From: Arsenophonus sp052174535
GTDB taxonomy: Bacteria > Pseudomonadota > Gammaproteobacteria > Enterobacterales > Enterobacteriaceae
Direction of reading: 5' to 3'
Length of the DNA stretch: 64,000 bases
Assembly: GCA_052174535.1 (NCBI GenBank)
Contig: JBQMRQ010000002.1
Coordinates: 1-64,000 of the forward strand
Below are positions 54,930 through 64,000 of this stretch, piece by piece; positions within the stretch are counted from its first letter, which is position 1, and each line of letters opens with the position of its first letter. The notes beneath the pieces were generated by a model that saw only the letters and a list, made by a program, of their open reading frames with translations, was not told the DNA's origin and ran no database searches. The translations under genes were made by a program, and so were the position numbers.

Positions 54930-55870
54930 AAATTCATCGTCAGATGGCTACTGAGGGGGTATAGTTAAAGGAGTAATATATAATTGATGATTAGGATTAA
55001 CTTCCATTGTTAGGAAACTACAAAATCTAAAATCAAGCAACACCCTTCATGCAATCAGGGGAGTCTACATATACTTTGACTAATCGTTATGATATATCCG
55101 AACTCACATCTTGTTTAAAAGTGTAAACAAGACAATGTTAATGATCATAACCATATTTTCCTATCATTTGCAACGACGCGCTGTCACTATCTCAGGAAGT
55201 CCTAGTGCTTTCCTGCAAAAATTTTTTCTTCCTCTCCAGATTTTCTGACAGCCAACTACACCCCCCCTCAATACAAATTCCTGAACCCTATTTGATCTCT
55301 ATACTGATTTAAAATTGCTGTTTACATAAACTCAGAAAAGAGATTAAGTCATAATGAGCAAAAAAAGCGCAAAGTCAAAGACTAAAACATTTAAAACCTA
55401 CGAGAGTCATGCTTATCTTCACGTATATGTAAATATTTTCTACAAATGCCAAAGAAAACTTTACGACCTTATCTTTTTATACTTTATGCGTTTACTCGTC
55501 TTTATAAGTCTAAAATTTCGGTTAATGCTCGACGCTTATTGCTTGATCTTAATCAAGCATGTCTATTTCTATCCATCGAGTACTTATAAATAATAGTAAA
55601 AATTTACAGACAACCTTTTTAGTTTACGAAAATATTCAGACACCGAAAAATAGGAATTCAATTGTTATATCTACAGAGCTTGATATAATAGAGCACTGAC
55701 TTAGCCTAGAGCAAACTATTCTCAAATAAACGTCATGATCGAGCAATTTAATGGGTGCATAGAAGTGAGCTGTAAAGCCATTATTTTAATTCTGATGAAA
55801 GATTTGAGACCACATTTTGTATCAATATCTTTAGTTATATAATTAGGAATTACCCCAATCAGTATTGAAT
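54930..55870 (+). mobile_element. IS481-family transposase remnant, most complete copy
   Basis: The frame at 55354-55593 begins SKKSAKSKTKTFKTYESHAY followed by LHVYVNIFYKCQ, matching the IS481 pattern KxKxFKxYEPGYLHVDVKYLPQM at the start of the catalytic core. Shifted frames give ISVNARRLLLDLNQACL and a VLTDNGKEFTDRLF-equivalent near 55590-55640. FNGCIEVSCKAIILI near 55750-55795 matches FNGRIEEVLQSHHF. The region around 55140-55330 repeats at 63.77-64.0 kb, and 55540-55850 repeats at 58.6-58.89 kb. Confidence 0.65.
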
Positions 55871-57012
55871 AATAAAACTCTATTGCAGTTTATAAAAAAT
55901 TAATTCAAAATTAATTCTGAATTATTAAAATTCCATACTATCTTCTATAGAATTAGTTATTATAAGAATAATATTCTAATAATATTTTAATTTAAATTCG
56001 TTTGTTCCAAATATTTGCCGTTTAAACTGATCTACAAATCTTGTATTATCGGGCCAATTACAAAACCAATTAAAGTTAGCAAATAAAAAGACCATCTCAC
56101 TATAAATATTACCAGAATAATAATTATTCTGTAAACGAAGATAACGATACAGTTGTACAACTAATATTTTTTGCTTTAACAATAAGTTCATCAACAACCA
56201 ATAGAAACTCACACCTTAGGAAGGTGGAGGTAAGGAGTATTAGCTAAAATATTATTAGGAGTAATTAAATATTTATTAATTCTAATAGTTAGTTGGACAG
56301 ATGAAAAAATCGTGTTGATATCAGCCTATTTTATTCAATATATCCGTCCACAATTAATCATCCTACTTATTTCAACTATAATAAGTTATTAGACTCATAT
56401 TATTTCCTCTAATACAAACACTACGTACAAAAAATCTCTATATTCAATACAGTTTACACATCGAAATTACAGCAGTAATAACTGATAACTTACTTCATAC
56501 AAAGACAACATAAATTATGTTATTCTTGAATCTGAGTCCTGACTCTCTCCTCCAATGCAATTCTAGATTAAAATTTCACAATTTAATGTTTTTGCTGTTT
56601 ATCTGCAAACTGGACAAACTGGTAAACAATATCTATAACTATTCAACTCAATTATCCATGAATCATGATAAAATCCAACTTCTATTAACACATCAAGAAT
56701 TAAAATTTGAGATAATTATCTTAAAATGAAAAGCACTCTACCTCTACTGTATTACTTTCTGATCTATATCAGACTACAGACTAATTTTTAATTATATCAC
56801 GAATATGTAAAAGCGTTATTTTAAAATCTTCGTCTAATCTTTTCAATCTAGATATCATAACTTCCAGTAAAGAGATTCACGCATTTTAAATGGTAGATTA
56901 AAGTATCGTTAGTCAAATTGCATAAATCCTCTTTAAAACCACAGCTTTATCAGTTAATTTTTATAATAATTGAACTAAATTTAATTCTAAATACCCCTCC
57001 TCATAAGGGTTG
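55871..57012. other. 1.1 kb non-coding stretch, nothing recognised
   Basis: AT-rich. Frames of 70-78 codons (55976-56212 minus, 56517-56729 plus) show no family resemblance. Confidence 0.45.
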
Positions 57013-58334
57013 GAGTTATTAATAAATTTAGTGCATGATGGTTAGGCTATATTTCACTCTCATGCTTCATAAATATACTTTCTATCCTTAAATTGGACGC
57101 GTTTACCAGCAGTATCAGCATAAGATCATAAATCCATTTAGCCAGTTTTAGTTTTTGAGTAGACGAGAGCAACTCAAAATACCATTGAAATGATTACTTT
57201 ATTGAACAAAAGTGTTTTTCACATCAGCTTAATACCCTCATATTATCGAGAAAAAGCCGATATTCAAATTAGATTCGTCATTTTTATGATGTCCTACTGT
57301 GCTGACGGAAGTCGTAGACTACTAACAGTTCTTCTTAATCTTTCTCCAGATTCTTAATCGCTGCAGAATACGTTGAAACCTTGCTAAGAAACCATTAAAA
57401 GTTTTATTAGCGGAATCGTGACTCTCTGTTAACTATACCTCCTGTCGCAACTCACCCTTAACTTTCGCTTCTCTCTCTTTAGGAGAGAAGCTAGTGTATT
57501 AGTTATTTTCTGTAGAAAATAACATTGACGCTACATGCTCAGAAATATTTTACTATTGCACTCTAAAGCTAATGGCACCCCGCCTCCAATAGTAAGTTTG
57601 GGAGATACGGTTAAACAACACGCTCACAGACCCCCATTTAAGAAAGTTCAGATAAATTTGCTTCTAACTTTTAATAAACATCTCCTCTATTGCAATGATC
57701 TGGCTATTTCCATACGGAAAGCCCTATGCCGCTTTTAATCAGCGAGTAAAAGCGATTAGTTTGCCTGACAGAACGGGATACACCATCGCCCCCAAAAATA
57801 AAGGTAGTATATATCGCTTAAATCACAGAGCTACCACTTCCTACACTCTTCAAGCTATTTTCTCTTTCAGTCTACTGATGCAGTAGGTACTCCTAGAGGC
57901 CAGGTATACGGTCCATGGTGCAAATCTTGCTGCTTTTTATACGTTTTAGATAAGGCGGTAGCAACGAGCTGTAAGCATACTCCGTTTCTACTACAATTCC
58001 CTAATCTTCACTACTTTAATCTCATATTTCTAATGCTAGCCTGTATGGTTCGCTGTAGCAAAAAACCGTTACGGATAACGAACATGACGCTCGTTAATAA
58101 AGGTAGTTGCATCTTACCTAGAATAACTTCGACATCCGCCTCAGCATCGGTATTTATGAGCTTCCTGGCACTATTTACGAATGCATTTATGCAAGAGATT
58201 ACGGTAATATCTCGTTTCGTAGATGTTTGTAGGGTAAACTTTTCATGGTATATCACCTCTCTATTATTGAAATCATCTATGAAATTAATTAATAGGATAT
58301 CGTCAGCATCTTCAAAAATCTATATACTAAAATA
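57013..58334 (-). mobile_element. IS256-family remnant G
   Basis: 1322 bp on the minus strand, starting GAGTTATTAATAAATTTAG at 57013 and ending ...AACTC at 58334. The minus frame at 58011-58256 preserves the transposase N-terminal block INTDAEADVEVILGKMQ and VIRNGFLLQRTIQASI (IS256: AEVExxL...VVRNGYLPERTIQTGIG), the clearest N-terminal evidence for the family here. Confidence 0.83.
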
Positions 58335-58344
58335 AGTATAACTC

Positions 58345-58589
58345 CTTTTGGACAGTTGAGGATACGAAACTGATGCGTAAAGCGCTGTAGTTCGGGAACA
58401 AGAATTCCTTTAATGATATTTAAGCTGCTCCCCGTTTGTTCAGAAAAACTGAGACCGGATGCGATGGAGTTAAACCTGCTAATACTAGTGGTAACCAAGA
58501 TTAAATTTTAAGGATGAAATAACAGATTCATAAAGAGTTTAGAACAAAGAAGATCCTGTCTGGTTATCAGCAGACTTCATAATAATTCC
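58345..58589 (+). mobile_element. IS256-family remnant H, 3' terminal fragment
   Basis: 245 bp matching only the 3' end of the element on the plus strand (AAGCGCTGTAG..., LFRKTETG-like end, then the right-hand terminus). It lies about 10 bp from the 5' end of copy G in opposite orientation and directly before an IS481 3' fragment. Confidence 0.7.
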
Positions 58590-58599
58590 GAATCCATGA

Positions 58600-58890
58600 C
58601 TATCAATCATGTACTTATAAATAACAATAAAGAATTTATAGACCGTCTTTTGATCTGCGAAAATATTTAGCTATCGAAAAATATAAATTCTACCGTTTAT
58701 ATACAGAGATTGGTTAGTATATCAATTTTATCCTGAATATACATCATCAAATAAATGGTATGCTTGAGAAATCTAATGAGAGTATTATAGAAAATGAGCT
58801 GAAAATCATCATTTTAATTCTGGTCAGGAGCTTGAAATTACTCTAGATCGATATTATGTTTGTTGTATAATCAAAATTATTCAAAATTAA
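58600..58890 (+). mobile_element. IS481-family remnant, 3' fragment
   Basis: Repeats 55540-55850. NHVLINNNKEFIDRLLICENI is a clear relative of VLTDNGKEFTDRLF...RK, followed by NESIIENELKIIILILV (cf. FNGRIEEVLQSHHFNSGED). The 5' half is absent. Confidence 0.6.
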
Positions 58891-59045
58891 TATTAGTAGT
58901 AAAATTAGATATTGCATCTATAAAAATATTAGTTCAAGATTAAACCTGAATTATTTAAAAAAATCATACTATCTTCCGATAAGTAATAGTTAAACTTCTT
59001 AATAAGAAGAGTCTATCTAATAGTGAGTTTTCTTTTATTTTTGAC

Positions 59046-59051
59046 TATAAT
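59046..59051 (+). promoter_or_regulatory. ppa: Candidate -10 box of ppa
   Basis: TATAAT, 40 bp upstream of the ppa start, preceded by TTGAC directly adjacent. No good -35 hexamer lies 16-18 bp upstream. A strong ribosome-binding site AAAGGAG lies 6-7 nt before the ATG (about 59080-59086). Confidence 0.4.
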
Positions 59052-59091
59052 AGCTCTACTCAATTTCTAGCTTTAAATAAAGGAGATTTTT

Positions 59092-59622
59092 ATGAGTCTA
59101 AATAATATACCGGCAGGAAAAGAGCTTCCTGAAGATTTTTATGTCATTATAGAAATTCCTGCGAATGCGGATCCAATAAAATATGAAGTAGATAAAAATT
59201 CCGGCGCTATCTTTGTCGATCGTTTTATGTCTACTACTATATTTTATCCCTGTAATTATGGTTACATCAATCATACTCTTGCTCTAGATGGTGATCCCGT
59301 TGATGTTTTAGTTCCAACACCTTATCCGTTACAACCAGGTGTGGTAATCCGTTGTCGTCCAATCGGCGTATTAAAGATGACCGATGAATCTGGTGAAGAT
59401 GCAAAATTGATTGCGGTGCCTCATTCTAAATTAACTAAAGAATATGATCATGTTAAAGACATTAACGATTTACCTGAATTATTACGTGTTCAAATTAAAT
59501 ATTTCTTTGAACATTATAAAAATTTAGAACAAGGCAAATGGGTAAAAGTAGAAGGTTGGAAAAATATTAATGCGGCAAAAGCTGAGATTCTTTCTTCTTT
59601 TGAACGTGCAACTAAAAAATAA
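59092..59622 (+). CDS. ppa: Inorganic pyrophosphatase
   Basis: 176 residues, the same as E. coli. Soluble cytoplasmic family I pyrophosphatase that hydrolyses PPi from nucleic acid, protein and isoprenoid synthesis. The Mg2+-binding signature DGDPVDVLV is exact, and EDAKLIAVP (Asp97/Asp102/Lys104 region in E. coli numbering) and the FFEHYKNLE(Q/K)GKWVKVEGW block are present. The start has a strong AAAGGAG site. The gene is monocistronic and shows no decay although it sits between IS remnants and a pseudogene. Confidence 0.98.
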   Translation: MSLNNIPAGKELPEDFYVIIEIPANADPIKYEVDKNSGAIFVDRFMSTTIFYPCNYGYINHTLALDGDPVDVLVPTPYPLQPGVVIRCRPIGVLKMTDESGEDAKLIAVPHSKLTKEYDHVKDINDLPELLRVQIKYFFEHYKNLEQGKWVKVEGWKNINAAKAEILSSFERATKK

Positions 59623-59627
59623 TCGTT

Positions 59628-59645
59628 ATCTAATTTTAATTAGAT
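59628..59645. terminator. Palindrome just after ppa, weak terminator candidate
   Basis: ATCTAATTTTAATTAGAT is a perfect 8-bp stem with a TT loop, starting 6 nt after the ppa stop. The stem is AU-rich and the following sequence is CCTCTTT, not a U-run, so intrinsic termination would be inefficient. A related ATCTAATTAG motif recurs near 59670. Confidence 0.35.
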
Positions 59646-60429
59646 CCTCTTTATCATTGATAAAAAGTATCTAATTAGAAAAAATTTGTTTACTTTTTCT
59701 ATTTCGTTTTATCCAAAAACTACTTTTAATTCAACTAAACCATCTACTAAAAGTTTATAAAGATAAAATAAGGCCTTACTAACTATAAGATATGAACATC
59801 ATTTTTCTTTTATAATCTTGAGAATTTTTTAATTCATCAAGCTAATAAACATTGATAGTGTAATACGATAAGTTTTATATTTTATCGTTACCTTCATCAC
59901 GTATAACTTCAAGGTTATAATCTAAGTTATAAACCTTATAATCTTTTAACATAAACTCTTCAATATCTGAGCATATATCATTCAATAATGATTTCTCTGT
60001 TTATGCCTTAAAAACTGGCATAAACAATCTATACACATAATTAAAACTCAAATTAATAAAATAGATTAATGTTTGATTAACGCCAGGCACAACTTCTAAA
60101 TACAATCTAGGCATCAAACAATAGGTTAGGATTAATGTAGAAAAAGAATTAAAATTCTTATGTCTTTAACTTGAAAATATAAATCATATTACCACTTACT
60201 ATAACTTGAGATTGATCACTAATTCCTCCTGAGTATTTTATGATTGATAATAAACTCTCTATAAATTTAAATTACTCAAATAGGCGGCAAACCCATCGAA
60301 AATAGTTGCATTTTTAATCCTAATAACCAATATATCACTGTATTAAGAGAAAATTCAGGTGATAACTACCAACTAATCATCGTTAATGATTTTAATAACA
60401 AAATAATAAAACTAGACTGATACGTTTAC
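59646..60429 (-). other. Collapsed tamB/ytfP slot between ppa and the tamA pseudogene
   Basis: In E. coli tamA is followed by tamB (about 3.8 kb) and ytfP before ppa. Here less than 0.8 kb separates the tamA relic from ppa. I found no TamB or YtfP motif in it, so several kilobases have been deleted. Confidence 0.55.
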
Positions 60430-62200
60430 CAATTTTCATAAACTAGCACCTCTAACAAAATATAAAATTGTACTTTGCTATGATCAAAATCACCTACCGG
60501 CGCAGCAATATCCAGTTTAATTGGCTAACTGGTGAAATCCAGTTAATACCAATAACGCCATTGTTGACTTTAAAATTATCTTTATGAAAATTATTTTCCT
60601 AACCAGTATCAAATAAATATTGTGCTATACCAGTTACTCGTTAGATTATTAACTTGATATTCCAATGAACAAATAGCTAATTTAAAGCACCGGTTAATTT
60701 TTCTTAGTTATTTTGTAAATGAAATTTCTTCATAATTATAATCTCTAATACCGAAGTCACCATCAATAAAAACACAGATCAACTGGAACCTGATTAAATT
60801 GATTAGCTTTTATCCAATCAAGGTGGCTCTCCTCCCTTACTATAAAATGATGTCCTTCTTAGGGTGTTCTTAATCCAAATATTTTGTTCTTGTAATATAA
60901 TAAAATTGATATATAAATCCAGGCAATATTAAAAATATCAATATATATCACTAACTATCTCCAATTTTGAGTGGAGTAATATCATCACCTTTTCAGATCT
61001 ATCCTGAAAGTACCTCTAGAATATAAAAGTGTAGCAGTATTGATTGCAATCTTTAGGAAGATAGCTGAAAAATTTCAGCGCAAATTAATACTATATTGCT
61101 AATTTTTATAAAAATCCTAGTTTCTTAATAAATTCAGGATTTTCGTATTAGATTGAGTATCCATTTAGACAGTACATTAAAATCTTTCCTAAACAACATA
61201 ACATTATTCTAATGGATTTTTTTAACGGAATTTTATAGTTTGCATCAAGAATTTATTTAGATTGCGAAAAAATTAAAGATAGAAATAAAGTTCTGTTTTC
61301 TAGAAATTAATCCAGAGTTTATTTCAAATGATTGAACTCGAGGAGATCCTGCATCGGTAAAATAACCACCCCTATAATTTAACATAAATATACGTTCGTA
61401 GAGTTTTAATCCTGCATTCCTTTCTTACGTCCTTTATTAATTCAGATGTAACAATCGCAAAATTAAATCAATTACTATTAATTAACCGTTAATTGAATTC
61501 AGACAATTGTTCATGGCTTGATAGTCTCCCTACTTAAATGGGATAAGACTATTTAAATAATCTTCGTGAACTTGAGCATCTTTATATTTAAAAGTGCCGA
61601 AACGATAACGCTAGCCTAGCCACTATTAAAACCAAATATCTAGTAAAAAGCCTTATGAGTCAATAAAACCTCTAACTGATTTTTCCTTTTCTATATCAAA
61701 ATAACCTTTGCGATACTACACACCAAACAATTAAATCCCTCTTTTAAATCTTCGTAATCACTCTTATTAAGAATAATTCTTTTTAATGTTGTATTACGGA
61801 TTTATTATTTTGTATACTTTTTATCATATTTAGCCAATTCCCTTTTCTTTAGCATTATATTAATATCTACAGCATAAATAGGTTTTGCAAGATCAACTTT
61901 ACATATCAAATCAGATTAAGAAGGAGGCTTAAATTCCTGATAAGAAAATTCAATAATGGGTTTATAATAATCCAATAACCTTAATTGTAAACGAATTGAT
62001 TTATTAACTCTCACATAATAAACAGACATCTGTAATAATTTTATCTTGAGTGATAGTTAAGAACTGAATGTAAAATTTTTTGAAGCTCTTCTGTTAATCT
62101 CAATTTTTAAACGAAAATTGTCAGAATTAGTAATTAGCCACGGCTACATAATTAACATTAGAAAGAAAAGAAAGGAAAAATATCTTAGCACTGCAATTTT
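60430..62200 (-). pseudogene. tamA: tamA (Omp85-family translocation and assembly module) pseudogene
   Basis: Minus-strand C-terminal barrel of TamA, readable across frameshifts. QEQNIWIK (cf. FQAQNVWIRT) near 60880 is followed by HLDWIKANQFNQVPVDLCFY (cf. LGWIETGDFDKVPPDLRFF), EYQVNN (cf. LEYQYNV), then PIKLDIAAPVGDFDH and VQFYI (cf. [25 protein letters not shown]) ending near 60430. Order and spacing match E. coli TamA, and the neighbour ppa is the ancestral one. POTRA domains upstream (to about 62.2 kb) are not legible. Outer-membrane assembly of autotransporter-type proteins by TamAB is therefore lost. Confidence 0.78.
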
Positions 62201-62502
62201 TCTAACGAAAATAGACTTTATAACGATAAAAACTCTCATATTTTTAGTAAACTAAACAAAATTACAAGACCATCATTAATAATAAATAATACAATCTTTC
62301 TTTGTCAATTTTATAGCTAAATAACGGTCATTAATAGCATGCTAAAATATTTTTAACTAAACAGATTATTAATCTAATTAGTTTTGTACCGTCAAGGTAA
62401 ATTTATACACAAATACCTTATTTAAAATAACAACTTTCTTCCAAAAGACGAAATACTAAAAATGTTAGAAACAATAATAAATAGAAATAAAGTGAAAATA
62501 AT
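62201..62502. other. Short non-coding stretch before IS256 copy D
   Basis: About 300 bp of AT-rich sequence; possibly the remains of the tamA 5' region. Nothing specific recognised. Confidence 0.4.
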
Positions 62503-63562
62503 GAGTTATGCTCATTTTTAGTGTACAAGAAAAGGGAGATGATAGCATATTCTACTGATTAATTTCGTTAATGATTTCAATAAAATTGAGATAATATACC
62601 ATGAAAGTCTAGGCTTAGAGGTATCTACGAAACTAGATATTACCTATGATTTCATTGCATGAGTTGATTTATAATGCTGACAAAAAGCTGATAGTAACTG
62701 CTGTTAAGACTCAACTCGAAGCGATACTGATATAAATATGTAAACACTGCATTGTCGCTGGGCGCAAGATGTCGTCTGTAATTGTTATTTGCTACAAAAA
62801 ACTATACAGATAAGTATTCGCAATGTTGAGATTAAATTTTCTAAGATTAAAAGGGGAATCCGGTAGCGACAATGGTGTTACGCTTTCAATAGCTAATTAC
62901 TGCTACCTTATCTAAAGCGTGCAAAAGTAGCGAAGAGCTATTATCATAGCTCGTTACTTTCTAGACATCTCAACCAGTGATTTTTATGAAACTCTGCAAG
63001 AGCTTATCTATAAAAACAAATGATCACTTTTCCATACCATCAGCAGAATAAAACAGTAATACTTTGAAATCATTAGCAATGGTGGGATATTTACGTGATT
63101 TAGTGATATGTGCCTAATGTTTATTCTTGACTGAAGCATAAATCATCCTGTTAAAAAAGATGATCGTCTTTACCTGTTGCTTATTATCAGCGGGACTGCG
63201 CATGGACGTAAGAAGCTTATTGCGTTCGAAGAGAGTTATTAAAAATCAGAAGCAAGCTGAACATAACTTTTAATAGCTGGTAAACGCTGAAGCTTAACCG
63301 TATTTTCAGGATTGCTATAGGAGACAATGCTTGGTTTTTTGAAATACAATGGCAAAGATATTTTCAAACACTGTAGTTCAATAAAATAACCCTTTAAATA
63401 ATATTAAAGCTACTCATGTCTGCTCAGAAAACTGGAATCAACTAAAGGGATTTAACCTACTGACTCTTGGTGGTAATAACATCTAATTTTAAAATCGAGA
63501 GCAGATTTACGAAGTATTAGAGCTAAGTTTAACTTATCATACCCTAGGTTTGCTAATAACTC
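62503..63562 (+). mobile_element. IS256-family remnant D with internal deletion
   Basis: 1060 bp against about 1417 for full copies. The left end is GAGTTATGCTCATTTTTAG, the right end ...TAATAACTC at 63562. LLLPYLKRAKVAKSYYHS near 62900 is present. After about 63360 the sequence jumps to the C-terminal end (LFRKLE-type piece near 63425), so roughly 360 bp including the FYDFP block is missing. Confidence 0.77.
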
Positions 63563-64000
63563 TATGTCACAAACCGTATTAATAGCAATATAAACACCGA
63601 TTGCGGTATGTTGAGTGAAATATCATGATAATTATCCTACCTCATCAAACAACTACAACACCTAAAATTAGCTCTACTCTTTAGCCAAACAAAGAGTTTG
63701 CGTTTACTTTAGCTAAGCTAAGTATTATGGCAGCTCCGAACTTACTGTTCCTAAATAGCAAAAAGGAGATGATTTAATGATCATAGCCAAATCTTCCATT
63801 ACTTGTCGACGCCGCCGTCACTAATTTACAGGAATCGGTAGTTATTTTCCTGCAAAAAATGTTTTTCTCCCTGTTGACGATTTTTTGGTTTAGTCGTACA
63901 AGAATGCTTAAACCCTGTATAGTAATCAATCTGATCTGTATTGTTGTTTATCACAGGCGTATAGAAGTAAAAATTTAGATTAAATGAGATAAGAAAAAGA
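63563..64000 (+). mobile_element. IS481-family remnant, 5' part, cut by the window edge
   Basis: 63770-64000 repeats 55140-55370 (shared anchors TTAATGATCATA, CGCCGTCACTA/CGCTGTCACTA, TTTCCTGCAAAAA). It is the N-terminal half of the IS481-like transposase and likely continues beyond the window. Confidence 0.5.

Noticed and set aside
57535..57886. Overlapping plus-strand frames of 67 and 63 codons
   Set aside because: They fall inside the minus-strand IS256 copy G.
1..64000. CRISPR arrays and rRNA genes
   Set aside because: The repeats seen are dispersed IS copies and one two-unit tandem repeat; no regularly spaced short repeats and no rRNA signature were found.

Overview
The window looks like the chromosome of an enterobacterial insect endosymbiont in mid genome reduction. 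The intact proteins (ThiI, XseB, CyoA-E, FtsEXY, Ppa) align almost without gaps to their Escherichia coli counterparts. The DNA is very AT-rich, and by my count complete or window-edge genes cover only about 18% of the 64 kb. The rest is not unique spacer. Much of it is recognisable as decayed genes and decayed insertion sequences full of stops and frameshifts. This fits a Serratia symbiotica-, Arsenophonus- or Sodalis-like symbiont. The genus is my inference and is not decided by the sequence.

Layout: (1) 1-2243: ispA (partial), xseB and thiI in the ancestral enterobacterial arrangement. (2) 2244-6859: no intact gene. In E. coli this slot holds yajL-panE-yajQ-yajR; here I see IS1595-, IS91- and IS256-type remnants. 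(3) 6860-11656: intact cyoABCDE on the minus strand, with a good sigma70-like promoter upstream of cyoA. (4) 11817-41999: about 30 kb with no intact gene. Inside it I read a collinear fossil virB4-B5-B6-B7-B8-B9-B10-B11 type IV secretion cluster (about 13.3-21.7 kb). It is followed by a collinear fossil pilN-O-P-Q-R-S-T-U-V thin-pilus operon of the IncI/R64 type (about 24.0-33.6 kb), so this was once a conjugative plasmid or integrated conjugative element. (5) 42039-43907: one intact gene, an exported two-domain GH3 beta-N-acetylhexosaminidase, isolated in the desert. (6) 44.1-51.7 kb: a pile of IS256, IS91-like and IS1595-like remnants. (7) 51871-54440: ftsY-ftsE-ftsX operon, with FtsY reduced to its NG core plus membrane-targeting helix. 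(8) 54.9-58.9 kb: IS481- and IS256-type remnants. (9) 59092-59622: ppa. Downstream on the opposite strand lies a clear tamA pseudogene, with tamB almost completely deleted. (10) 62.5-64.0 kb: IS256 and IS481 remnants.

What is kept makes biological sense: isoprenoid precursor synthesis (IspA), DNA repair (XseB), tRNA 4-thiouridine/thiazole sulfur transfer (ThiI), a heme o-dependent ubiquinol oxidase (CyoA-E), membrane protein targeting and divisome peptidoglycan control (FtsY, FtsEX), and pyrophosphate removal (Ppa). No tRNA, rRNA or CRISPR array was seen. Boundaries of remnants are approximate because they come from reading frames and repeat-to-repeat comparison by eye.
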